Assembly (NCBI GenBank): GCA_021545645.1
Contig: JAJRWP010000029.1
Location: forward strand, 1 to 33,716
Direction of reading: 5' to 3'
DNA: 33,716 bases
Source of the DNA: Zetaproteobacteria bacterium
Lineage (GTDB): Bacteria; Pseudomonadota; Zetaproteobacteria; Mariprofundales; Mariprofundaceae
A program made the translations under genes and the position numbers. Positions within the stretch are counted from its first letter, which is position 1; each line of letters starts with the position of its first letter. Shown here in pieces: positions 7,150 to 14,912 of the stretch. The notes under the pieces are model-generated. The model was not told the DNA's origin. It did no database searches and was given only the letters and a program-made list of their open reading frames with translations.

Positions 7150-8427
7150 CTATATCTGCGATAGCCAGATGGCAGCAGCCAAGCTGATAAAAATCATGGG
7201 CAGCAGGCCGATCAGCAGCCAGCGGTGTGCAGCGGCGGGGGCGATGATTAGTCCGATAGCCAGTTTAACTGCCGAATTGGCGGCGCAGGCAAGCAAAATG
7301 GCTTGTGCGGCCAATTGCGCAACAATTGCCGCCGAATCCATCTGACTGACCGACAGGGTGATGGCATCGACATCGCTAAGCCCGGAAAGAAAAGCAATAC
7401 CGAGAATGCCCGCATCGCCGAAATAATCTTGCGCTGCGCGGGTAAGCAGTACAATGAACGCGAAAAATGCACCGAAACCGAGAGCCACCGGCAGTGATAA
7501 CGGGTTGAATTCCGGTCGATAATGTTTGCTGACATGCGGGCTTCCGGTTTTTTTCCACAACAGCACGCAGACAACCAGTGTTACCGCGATCACCGCAATT
7601 GCCGGAAACAGCAGAAACAGACTTAACTGCGCATTAAAAATCAGCGTCAGCGCCCAAACACGCGGAAACATCGTCGCGCAGGCCAGTAAAATAGCCAGTA
7701 CGCACTGCATTTGCAGTGCCGGATTGCTGCGGCACAGGCGCGACATGGTCAGGGTGACTGCTGTGCTCGATACCAGTCCGCCGAGCAGACCGGTCAGGCT
7801 GAGCCCGGCTTTTTGCCCCAGTGTTTTGATCAAGGTGTAGGCGGCAAAGCCGATGCCCGAGATTAGCACCACCATTAACCATGTCCGTTGCGGATTAAAC
7901 GCGCCGTAGGGGCCATAGGCTTGGTCGGGAAGGATGGGCAGAATAACCACCGTGACAATCAGAAATTGTAGCGCTTGATGCATATCCATCGGTGATAGCG
8001 CGCCGGAGAAACGGTGCAACAGTTTTTTGTAGGAAAGCAGCGTGAAGACGACGACGGCAAGGATGCTGGCCTGTAAAACATGACCAAGCCCGGTCAATAC
8101 ACCGAGAACGAAGGTCAGGACAAGGGCGATTTCGGTAGTCATACCGACGTCCGCGCGTTTTCTATTGCTGCTGCGCTGGTAGGCGAGCATGGCCAGACCG
8201 GCGGTGGCGGCAAGACCGAGCATAATGCCCCAGCTCATCATTTGCGCGGGTAACCAAGTGAGTAAATTGCCCAACAGGGAAACAAAGGCAAAGGTGCGGA
8301 TGCCGGCGGGTTCGCTGTGGTGTGCGGTGTCTTTGCGGCGTTGATCGTATTCGCGTTCTAGGCCGATAAGTAGGCCGATACCCAGAGCGGCGATTGCAGG
8401 CATCAACAATTCCAGATCGATTAGCAT
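7150..8427 (-). CDS. MgtC/SapB-DUF4010 membrane protein
   Basis: 425 residues and about 12 hydrophobic segments. Residues 1-135 carry the MgtC/SapB domain, recognised by LGIGLLIGLEREYDQRR. Residues 190-420 fit DUF4010, with SLTGLLGGLVSSTAVTLTMSR and FLSGLSDVDAITLSVSQM. This two-domain architecture is common and its function is poorly known; MgtC domains have been linked to magnesium limitation and envelope physiology. It converges on ftr1 with a 12-base gap and diverges from tRNA-Gln. The gene is complete with no sign of damage. Confidence 0.88.
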   Translation of the reverse strand: MLIDLELLMPAIAALGIGLLIGLEREYDQRRKDTAHHSEPAGIRTFAFVSLLGNLLTWLPAQMMSWGIMLGLAATAGLAMLAYQRSSNRKRADVGMTTEIALVLTFVLGVLTGLGHVLQASILAVVVFTLLSYKKLLHRFSGALSPMDMHQALQFLIVTVVILPILPDQAYGPYGAFNPQRTWLMVVLISGIGFAAYTLIKTLGQKAGLSLTGLLGGLVSSTAVTLTMSRLCRSNPALQMQCVLAILLACATMFPRVWALTLIFNAQLSLFLLFPAIAVIAVTLVVCVLLWKKTGSPHVSKHYRPEFNPLSLPVALGFGAFFAFIVLLTRAAQDYFGDAGILGIAFLSGLSDVDAITLSVSQMDSAAIVAQLAAQAILLACAANSAVKLAIGLIIAPAAAHRWLLIGLLPMIFISLAAAIWLSQI

Positions 8428-8494
8428 AAAAACAGTGTAGCAGTTGACGGCGGTGTATGGTTGACAACGTAGCGATTGATTCGTTGCATGCCGG

Positions 8495-8522
8495 TTGACT
8501 TGGCAGATGCCATTTATATAGT
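8495..8522 (+). promoter_or_regulatory. sigma70-type promoter for tRNA-Gln
   Basis: TTGACT and TATAGT, each one mismatch from consensus, are 16 bases apart. The -10 ends 12 bases before the mature tRNA, giving a transcription start near 8529. Confidence 0.75.
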
Positions 8523-8534
8523 TCGCATCCCATT

Positions 8535-8608
8535 TGGGGGATCGTCTAGTGGTAGGACTACGGACTCTGACTCCGTCAACCGAGGTTCGAATCCTCGTCC
8601 CCCAGCCA
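8535..8608 (+). tRNA. tRNA-Gln (anticodon CTG)
   Basis: A complete 74-base cloverleaf including an encoded CCA end. The acceptor TGGGGGA pairs fully with TCCCCCA, with discriminator G. The anticodon stem ACGGA/TCCGT encloses loop CTCTGAC, so the anticodon is CTG and reads CAG. The T-arm is CGAGG-TTCGAAT-CCTCG. The first base pair U1-A72 is the weak pair typical of glutamine tRNAs. Confidence 0.96.
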
Positions 8609-8702
8609 GTTTTTTTGAATATTTACAGCCGGAACTTTCAGATGAACGCTTTTTAATTTTCACTTCATCCTCTTTCAACAAAGGGTGTGTAAAGTTCGCA
8701 TC

Positions 8703-8749
8703 AGTCCGGCGCGATTCCCTCCTCCCCTCCCTATAAATTTCGCCGGACT
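8703..8749 (+). other. perfect 9-bp inverted repeat after tRNA-Gln
   Basis: AGTCCGGCG at 8703-8711 is the exact reverse complement of CGCCGGACT at 8741-8749, enclosing a pyrimidine-rich loop (CCTCCTCCCCTCC). It lies between the tRNA and its terminator. AGTTCGCATC, which precedes the tRNA, recurs just before it at 8693-8702. No ORF of note fills the 195 bases from 8609 to 8803. Confidence 0.6.
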
Positions 8750-8754
8750 ATCCT

Positions 8755-8783
8755 GACCCCGGCTTCTGCCGGGGTCTTTTTTT
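8755..8783 (+). terminator. intrinsic terminator of the tRNA-Gln unit
   Basis: GACCCCGGC and GCCGGGGTC form a perfect 9-bp stem with loop TTCT, followed at once by seven T. There is no T-run on the other side, so it works only for rightward transcription. Confidence 0.93.
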
Positions 8784-8803
8784 GTCCCAGCTTATCTTTG
8801 CGG

Positions 8804-9565
8804 CTAAGCAATATCTAATTCGACATCAGCAATGATTGGCAGATGATCCGAGCCGATAAACGGCATCGCTGCAAGCTTTACAATGCGTGCTTTTCCGCGT
8901 GTCAGGATATGATCGATGCGTCGTTGCGGTTGCCAACTGGGAAATGTCGGCGGTGCGGCAAGCGGTTGATGCAATCCGGTATCGGCCAGCAGCAGGCGAA
9001 ATTCGTCCGAAGTCGGTTCGCAGTTTAAATCACCCATCAGAATGGCGTTTTCATGTTGTTTCAGTTGACGTCCGATATAACGTAGCTGGCGATTGCGGCT
9101 GGATTGTTTGAGGGAAAGGTGGGTAACAAAAACCGCAACATAGCAATTGCCAATCTGAAAAACAGCTTCCATCAGGCCGCGACCATGGCGCGATGCGGGT
9201 AATCTGTGCCGCTGTAAATAGATGCAGGGAAAACGGCTCATCAGACCGAGGCCGATACTGGCAATGGTGCCGACATCGCGGGTGATTTGGGCATGGCAGT
9301 AAGGTAAATATGCGTGTTCGGCGATGTATTGCGCCTGTTGAATGTGTTGGCTGCGGAAGGAACCGCAATCGGCTTCTTGTAGGCCGACAATGTCGAAAGG
9401 GCGCATCTGCTCGGCAATGCGTTGGAGATTACCGATTGCCTGCCGGTGCGGCAGCACATAACGAAAACTATAGGTCAGCATATGCCGCATACGGCGCGCA
9501 CCGATACCGGCTTGTATATTGAAACTGGCTAGGCGGAGTGTGGTATGCGCAGGTTTATCGGTCAT
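8804..9565 (-). CDS. endonuclease/exonuclease/phosphatase family protein
   Basis: 253 residues covering one complete EEP domain. Catalytic blocks appear in order: LRLASFNIQ, the metal Glu in VGLQEADCG, THLSLK, GDLNCEP with the Asp-x-Asn pair, RRIDHIL and the final SDHLPI. This is the DNase I/exonuclease III/Mg-dependent phosphodiesterase fold. No signal peptide is seen, so it is likely cytoplasmic. The substrate (nucleic acid, lipid or other phosphoester) cannot be deduced. Its start overlaps the stop of the thioesterase gene by 4 bases, so the two form an operon. Confidence 0.88.
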   Translation of the reverse strand: MTDKPAHTTLRLASFNIQAGIGARRMRHMLTYSFRYVLPHRQAIGNLQRIAEQMRPFDIVGLQEADCGSFRSQHIQQAQYIAEHAYLPYCHAQITRDVGTIASIGLGLMSRFPCIYLQRHRLPASRHGRGLMEAVFQIGNCYVAVFVTHLSLKQSSRNRQLRYIGRQLKQHENAILMGDLNCEPTSDEFRLLLADTGLHQPLAAPPTFPSWQPQRRIDHILTRGKARIVKLAAMPFIGSDHLPIIADVELDIA

Positions 9566-9999
9566 GCAAGATTGGTTTTGAGTTGCTGCATGTATTGCTG
9601 CAGCTTTTTCTCTTGCGGCGTTTCGGCCTGTACTTGCCCTACTTTGACTGGCCGCCGTTGCTTATCCACCGCCGCATAGACGATTACCGCATCCATGACG
9701 CAGGCTTTTTGATTGTTCGTTACTTCGATCTGTACCCAAATACTGCTGTTGCCGGTCAGGCCGACCTGTGCTTGCAGGTGGATAAGCTCGCCTTCAGGAC
9801 ATGGGCGGTAAAATCGCGCCCGGTGCACGGCCACAGTCAGACAGTCACGATTGCAAAATCCGTGCGCGGCAAGGAAACCAACCTCATCGGCTAGGGTAAG
9901 CAGCCTGCCGCCGTGCAACACATGATAACCGTTCAAATCAGCATTTTGTACCGTGTACGAAACGGACAGGCGGGTGGCACTGATGGCGACATCGTTCAT
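9562..9999 (-). CDS. hotdog-fold acyl-CoA thioesterase family protein
   Basis: 145 residues with the hotdog-fold thioesterase pattern. HVLHGGRLLTLADEVGFLAA contains the HGG block and the catalytic Asp/Glu helix seen in YciA/acyl-CoA thioesterases and PaaI-like enzymes, followed by AVHRARFYRPCPEGE. It probably hydrolyses acyl-CoA, but chain length is unknown. The last 30 residues are Gln/Lys-rich and helical. It is the first gene of the leftward pair and faces the cyclase operon across a 130-base gap. Confidence 0.82.
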   Translation of the reverse strand: MNDVAISATRLSVSYTVQNADLNGYHVLHGGRLLTLADEVGFLAAHGFCNRDCLTVAVHRARFYRPCPEGELIHLQAQVGLTGNSSIWVQIEVTNNQKACVMDAVIVYAAVDKQRRPVKVGQVQAETPQEKKLQQYMQQLKTNLA

Positions 10000-10062
10000 A
10001 CCTGCAAGGTAACGGTTGCGGGCGAAAATAGAAACGATATGTGTGACAGGCTATTTACAACA

Positions 10063-10078
10063 TGGCATTCGACTTGCT
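10063..10078 (+). promoter_or_regulatory. sigma54-type promoter before the cyclase-ntrYX-trk operon
   Basis: TGGCATTCGACTTGCT matches TGGCACGnnnnTTGCW with the essential GG and GC dinucleotides at the correct 10-base interval; only two of the scored positions differ. It lies about 50 bases before the cyclase ATG on the coding strand, in the right orientation. The predicted start is near 10089. Confidence 0.6.
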
Positions 10079-10129
10079 GATGTTTCCCGGTATGGACGCT
10101 TTTTTTCTTGTTAGAACCGATGTTTTTGC

Positions 10130-10783
10130 ATGGTTGCGCGGCATGTTTGCCGGTTGATGATGGCATTATCAACCTTTTTACCGCCGGAAACCGTTGAAAT
10201 GTTGGCAGCGGTCGGCTCGGATTTTCCCGACGACTTGGCTTTTGATGTTGAAATGACGGTTTTATTCAGCGATATGCGCGGTTTTACAGAATTGGCCGAG
10301 GCGCATCCGCCGCGCCAAGTCTATGCCGCCATCAATACAAGCTTAGCGATTCAAACCCGATTGGTTCTCAAGCATCAGGGCAGCGTCAATAAATTCCTCG
10401 GTGATGGTTTGTTGGCCTGTTTTTCTGGAGATCAGCGCGTGCTGCATGCAACGGAATGTGTGCAAGCGATGTTAAGCACACTCAAAAAACGCGATGCCGA
10501 AGGTTTGTTCTTACCCAGTCCGGTGGGTTTCGGTATTAACGATGGCAAGGTGCTTCTTGGGTTGTTGGGAACCGAAGAGCGGCGGGAATTTACGGTTATT
10601 GGCGATGTGGTCAATACAGCCGCCAGATTGTGCGGGATTGCCAAGCCGTTTCAAGCATTGATAACCGACAATGCCTTGCGCGGCTTGCCTGCGGAGGTGG
10701 TTGAAAAACATTGTTGTTTTTACCGCCAACAGCAGTTCAAGGGCAAGTCGATGCCCATCGATGTTTATTGTATCAAAGAATAG
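10130..10783 (+). CDS. class III adenylate cyclase, catalytic domain only
   Basis: 217 residues, almost all a CHD catalytic domain, with no membrane or sensor region. The two metal aspartates are D48 (TVLFSDMRGFT) and D92 (NKFLGDGLLACF). K88 in NKFLGD and D159 in VIGDVVNTAARL match the adenine-specifying Lys/Asp pair, and N162 and R166 are the transition-state residues, so ATP rather than GTP is the expected substrate and cAMP the product. It is the first gene of the rightward unit. No ribosome-binding site is clear; starts at 10157 or 10160 would lose only nine or ten residues. No cAMP receptor is in the window. Confidence 0.88.
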   Translation: MVARHVCRLMMALSTFLPPETVEMLAAVGSDFPDDLAFDVEMTVLFSDMRGFTELAEAHPPRQVYAAINTSLAIQTRLVLKHQGSVNKFLGDGLLACFSGDQRVLHATECVQAMLSTLKKRDAEGLFLPSPVGFGINDGKVLLGLLGTEERREFTVIGDVVNTAARLCGIAKPFQALITDNALRGLPAEVVEKHCCFYRQQQFKGKSMPIDVYCIKE

Positions 10784-10837
10784 CGTCATTCGCCTGATTC
10801 TTCTGCATTGCCCCGGCTGCTGCTACACTGCTCGCCG

Positions 10838-11389
10838 ATGCTAAGATTCCTTTTTCGCGCCTTGCCGCATTTCGCCCTGTATGTACTGTTTTATGGTCAG
10901 TTTTTGCTGCCTGCACATGCCGCAGCGACGATGCAATTGCAGGTGGCGATGCAGGGCGATGTGCTGACTTGCAGTGCTTCGCCTGTGTCTTTGCCCGACG
11001 GTCTTGAGCGCGCCCTGCGTGATGGCAGCGAAATCAGTGTGAACTGGCGTATCATTGTTGAAATCGAGCGTAAATATTGGTTGAACAAATCGGTGGCCAG
11101 TATTGAGTTGAATCGGCGGGTGATTCCCGATTTGGTATCGCGCAGTTGGTTGCTGGTGGATCAGACCAGCGGCATCACGCGGCGTGTGTTTGCGTTGCGC
11201 GAAGCCACGGATTTTTTAACCGTGTTGCAGCATTTTCCGGTGTTGGACCGTAGTTTATTGAGTGCCGGACAGGCGTATGTGGTGAAGGTTGCCGTCCGTG
11301 AGCGTGAAGGCGAGGTGCAAGATAGCTGGTGGCGCACATGGTTCGGCGGTGAGAACAGCTCGGCCAGCAGTGGCTTTACCCTACCGTGA
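10838..11389 (+). CDS. DUF4390 periplasmic or secreted protein
   Basis: 183 residues from the ATG at 10838. The track start is 10 codons earlier, but the signal peptide is better formed from MLRFLFRALPHF. A hydrophobic core (LYVLFYGQFLLP) and a cleavage-like AHA-AA follow. The body fits DUF4390, with SEISVNWRIIVEIER, SRSWLLVDQ and a C-terminal WWRTWFGG. DUF4390 genes often precede ntrY in proteobacteria, as here, where its TGA overlaps the GTG start of ntrY. It may help the sensor in the periplasm, but this is inference. Confidence 0.85.
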   Translation: MLRFLFRALPHFALYVLFYGQFLLPAHAAATMQLQVAMQGDVLTCSASPVSLPDGLERALRDGSEISVNWRIIVEIERKYWLNKSVASIELNRRVIPDLVSRSWLLVDQTSGITRRVFALREATDFLTVLQHFPVLDRSLLSAGQAYVVKVAVREREGEVQDSWWRTWFGGENSSASSGFTLP

Positions 11390-13557
11390 ACAGCCTGCGT
11401 CTGATGCGTTTCCTGCCCTTGTTGATGGGCGCAGCATTGTTAATCGGGATCGCTTATCTGTGGCCGTCATCATCAATTAGCGGCGGCAGTGTGCTGCTGA
11501 CTTGGATTAATATTTTTCTTATGCTTGGTCTGGCCGTGCTTTGTTTGCAGTACGGGGTGCGTCTGCTGCGCGAACGCGAGGAGCCGCGACCGGGTTCGCG
11601 TTTGCGCGCCAAGCTGGTGATGGCGCTGGTCGGTATGTTGATGATTCCTTCGATGGTGACGCAAATTACCGCCAATCAGATGATGGAGCGCGGGCTAAAT
11701 GTCTGGTTTGATGTACGTGTCGATACCTTGCTCGATCGGGCGCTGGATTTGGCACGCGGTTTTTACGGGCGTGTAGAAACCGATCTTAAACGCGGTATGC
11801 AGCAATATGTCGAGGATCCGGTGTTGCTCGCATCGTTGGATTGTGGGGTTGATTATGCGGCGTTGAATACGCGTCTTGGGCAAATTATGCGCAAGGAAGG
11901 CTGGCATCAACTGCAAATATTCGATCCGAGCGAGCGTTTGCTTGCCGGGGTTCAACAAAGCGGTCTTGAAGCCTTGGAAGCCGATGCCTTTGGTGAAAAT
12001 GCCAAGCTTGCCGTAACCCTTGGGCGGGTGATGACCGATTTGAAGACGGCGGCGGGTAGCGAAATGGTGACCGGTTTTGCGCCGTTGGTGAATCAGCAAA
12101 AAAACGTAGTGGGCGTGTTGCGTGCGGAAATCACCTTGCCTGCGGGGGTTGTGCAAAGCGCGCGGGCGGTGGAGCAGGATTACCGCACGTATCGCGAGCT
12201 GGAACGCAACCGGCAGGCCATCGGTAGTCTGTTCACCAATACCATGCTGCTTGTTACCCTGATTGTGATTTTAATCGCCGGTGGCGTGGCGGTTGTTTTC
12301 GCCCGCCAACTGACGGCCCCGATTGGGCGGCTGGCCGAGGCTTTGCACCGAATCGGCGAGGGGGATTTGCGGGTTTCTGTCGAGGAAACAACGCACGACG
12401 AATTGGGTTCGCTGGTGCAGTCTTTTAATCGCATGGCCGAGCGTTTGCGACAGAATGTGGCGGCATTGCAGCGTACCCAACAGGAATTGACCGAAGCCTT
12501 GGACAACAGCAGGCAGCGGCGGCTGATTTTGGAAAAATTATTGTCCAGTTTGCAAACAGGTGTATTGCTTTGCGAACCGGACGGGCGCATTCGATTGCTT
12601 AACGAGGCGCTAAAATCCTTGCTCAGCCTACCCTCGGGTTGGATTCCGGGCCGCGATGTCGGGGCTTTGTGTACGGGCCGTTTGCGCTCAATAGGTGTTT
12701 GTTTCGAGGAGTTGCGCAATCAGCAACAGGAACAGTTGCAGCAGGAGCTGGATGTGTCGGTCGGCAAAGCCAATTTGCACCTTCTTTTGCGTGGTGCGCG
12801 CTTGTATTCCGGGGGAACAAAGGGTTTGTCGGGTTATCTGATTGTGATCGACGATATTAGCAGCCTTGCCGAGGCGCAGCGGAGCAAGGCTTGGGCCGAG
12901 GTGGCGCGGCGTCTGGCACATGAAATTAAAAACCCGCTGACGCCTATTAAATTAGCCACCGAGCGTTTGCAACGGCGCTTTTCCGATCAGGTCGAGCCTG
13001 TCGATGTGTTCGATTCATGCACGCATACGATTATTGCTCAGGTTGAGCGTTTACAGCGGTTGATCACCGATTTTTCGACACTTGCGCGCTTGCCGCAACC
13101 GCGTCTTGATGAAGTGGCTGTGCTACAATTGATGGATGAAATGCGTAATCTTTATGCGCCGTATGCGCGTGTGCAGGTCGCTTCGATTGATGTCGAGATG
13201 CGCTGTTTATGCGATATCGATCAGATTCGGCAGGTGTTGATTAACCTGCTCGACAATGCGCTGGCGGCGACGGAAGCGGCAGGATATGTGCGCTTATCTG
13301 CCAGTTATGCCGGGGAAATGGTCGAATTCCATGTTGAGGACGACGGCGAGGGTATTAGCCCGGAAGCCTTGGAACATATTTTCGATCCGTATTTTTCCAC
13401 CAAGGCCGAAGGCTCCGGTCTTGGCTTGGCGATTGCCCGGCGCATTGCCCACGATCACGAGGGTGAGTTGAGCATTCGCCAAACCGGTAAGCCGACGATT
13501 TTCTGTTTGGCGTTGCCGAAGTTTACAAGAGCGGATTCAGAGGAGCTGAGGGGATGA
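11386..13557 (+). CDS. ntrY: NtrY-family sensor histidine kinase
   Basis: 723 residues, start GTG. Three membrane helices lie in about residues 5-95, followed by a periplasmic region to about 280, a further helix (TMLLVTLIVILIAGGVAVVF), HAMP (310-360), a PAS domain (about 380-490), HisKA with the phospho-acceptor H512 in LAHEIKNPLTPIKLA, and an ATPase domain with N-box INLLDNALAATEAAG, G1 DDGEGI and G2 GSGLGLAIARRI. All ATP-binding motifs are intact. The four-helix layout with a large extracytoplasmic part is the NtrY design. It overlaps ntrX by 4 bases. NtrY systems respond to nitrogen or redox state in other bacteria. Confidence 0.95.
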   Translation: MNSLRLMRFLPLLMGAALLIGIAYLWPSSSISGGSVLLTWINIFLMLGLAVLCLQYGVRLLREREEPRPGSRLRAKLVMALVGMLMIPSMVTQITANQMMERGLNVWFDVRVDTLLDRALDLARGFYGRVETDLKRGMQQYVEDPVLLASLDCGVDYAALNTRLGQIMRKEGWHQLQIFDPSERLLAGVQQSGLEALEADAFGENAKLAVTLGRVMTDLKTAAGSEMVTGFAPLVNQQKNVVGVLRAEITLPAGVVQSARAVEQDYRTYRELERNRQAIGSLFTNTMLLVTLIVILIAGGVAVVFARQLTAPIGRLAEALHRIGEGDLRVSVEETTHDELGSLVQSFNRMAERLRQNVAALQRTQQELTEALDNSRQRRLILEKLLSSLQTGVLLCEPDGRIRLLNEALKSLLSLPSGWIPGRDVGALCTGRLRSIGVCFEELRNQQQEQLQQELDVSVGKANLHLLLRGARLYSGGTKGLSGYLIVIDDISSLAEAQRSKAWAEVARRLAHEIKNPLTPIKLATERLQRRFSDQVEPVDVFDSCTHTIIAQVERLQRLITDFSTLARLPQPRLDEVAVLQLMDEMRNLYAPYARVQVASIDVEMRCLCDIDQIRQVLINLLDNALAATEAAGYVRLSASYAGEMVEFHVEDDGEGISPEALEHIFDPYFSTKAEGSGLGLAIARRIAHDHEGELSIRQTGKPTIFCLALPKFTRADSEELRG

Positions 13558-14912
13558 GTAGACGCATTATGATCGTCGATGATGAAGCTGCGATTCGTGA
13601 ATCGTTGCAGGGCTTGTTCGAGGATGAAGATTATCGGGTCGAGTGTGCGCCTTCCGGCGAGGAGGCGGTGGCACGCTTCCGCAAACAACCGAGCGATTGT
13701 GTGTTGCTGGATATATGGATGCCGGGTATTGATGGTTTGGAAACGCTGGCCCGGTTGAAATTACTGGATGCCGATGTGCCGGTCATTATGATGTCCGGTC
13801 ACGCTACTATCGATACTGCGGTGCGCGCCACCCGGCAGGGAGCTTTCGATTTTGTCGAAAAACCGTTGTCTTCCGACCGTTTGCTGATTCTTGTGCGCAA
13901 TGCGTTGGATAAACGCAAACTGGCGCGTGAAAATCTCGAGCTGAAGCAGCAGTCTGTTGTTAGCGAAGCACAGGAATTGGTCGGCCAAAGCGAGGCTATC
14001 GAAAATGTACGTAAGCTGATTCGCAAGGTGGCGGCGACCGATGCTTCGGTGCTTATTCTCGGTGAGCACGGTACGGGCAAAGCAGTGGCCGCACATCTTT
14101 TACACCGCCACTCCCGGCGGGCGGAAGCGCCGTTTGTGGCGATAAATACCGCAGGTATTCCCGAATCGCGCATGGATTCCGACCTTTTCGGGCATGAAAA
14201 AGGCGCGTTTCCCGGTGCGTTGCACAGTCAACGCGGGCGTTTCGAAATGGCCAACGGCGGCAGTTTGTTTTTCGATGAAATCATCGATCTCAGTCCGAGC
14301 GCGCAAGCCAAGGTGTTGCGCGTACTGCAAGAACATGCGGTACAACGCCTTGGTGGAGCCGAACCGGTGGATGTGGACGTGCGTCTGATTGCCGCCAGCA
14401 GCTACGATCCCGAGCAGGCCATGCATGACGGACGCCTGCGCGAAGATATTTATTACCGGCTGAATGTGGTGACAATTCGCATGCCGACTTTGCGCGAGCG
14501 CGCCGGTGATATTCCGCTGTTGATTGAGGCGCTTGCTGCCGAGCAGGCGGATATGCTGAGTGGTGATCCGGTTGTTTTTTCCGACGATGCAATTGCTATT
14601 TTGCAAGCCTGCCGTTGGGCTGGCAACGTGCGCGAATTACGCAATTATGTCGAACGCTGTCATATTTTGCGCCAAGGCGAAGTGGTCCGGGCATCGGATA
14701 TGCCGCCGCTTGATCAAGGCGATATGCATCCCGGCACGGATATATCGGATAATTATCACAGAGCTAGAGAAGCTTTCGAACGCAGTTATTTGCTTTACCA
14801 TTTGAACGAAAACGACTGGAATGTAAGCCGTACAGCGGAGGATATTGGCATGGAACGCAGCCAATTGCATCGCAAAATCAAGAGCTTCGGTTTGAAGGAG
14901 GACCGCACATGA
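13554..14912 (+). CDS. ntrX: NtrX-family response regulator with altered GAFTGA loop
   Basis: 452 residues. The receiver domain has D53 (LLDIWMPG) and K103 (VEKPL). The AAA+ domain has Walker A GEHGTGK at 170-176, Walker B FFDE at 239-242, and the arginine region RLREDIYYRLN. The C-terminal Fis-type helix-turn-helix is at 422-447 (NVSRTAEDIGMERSQLHRKI). The sigma54-contact loop is GAFPGA (217-222, bases 14202-14219) and not GAFTGA, and Walker B continues DEIID where DEIGD is usual. ATPase motifs and DNA-binding domain otherwise look sound. It may not activate sigma54 in the standard way. It follows ntrY and overlaps trkA, each by 4 bases. Confidence 0.93.
   Translation: MSRRIMIVDDEAAIRESLQGLFEDEDYRVECAPSGEEAVARFRKQPSDCVLLDIWMPGIDGLETLARLKLLDADVPVIMMSGHATIDTAVRATRQGAFDFVEKPLSSDRLLILVRNALDKRKLARENLELKQQSVVSEAQELVGQSEAIENVRKLIRKVAATDASVLILGEHGTGKAVAAHLLHRHSRRAEAPFVAINTAGIPESRMDSDLFGHEKGAFPGALHSQRGRFEMANGGSLFFDEIIDLSPSAQAKVLRVLQEHAVQRLGGAEPVDVDVRLIAASSYDPEQAMHDGRLREDIYYRLNVVTIRMPTLRERAGDIPLLIEALAAEQADMLSGDPVVFSDDAIAILQACRWAGNVRELRNYVERCHILRQGEVVRASDMPPLDQGDMHPGTDISDNYHRAREAFERSYLLYHLNENDWNVSRTAEDIGMERSQLHRKIKSFGLKEDRT

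Noticed and set aside
8476-8736. 86-residue ORF across tRNA-Gln
   Set aside because: It translates the tRNA itself and its trailer; no ribosome-binding site.
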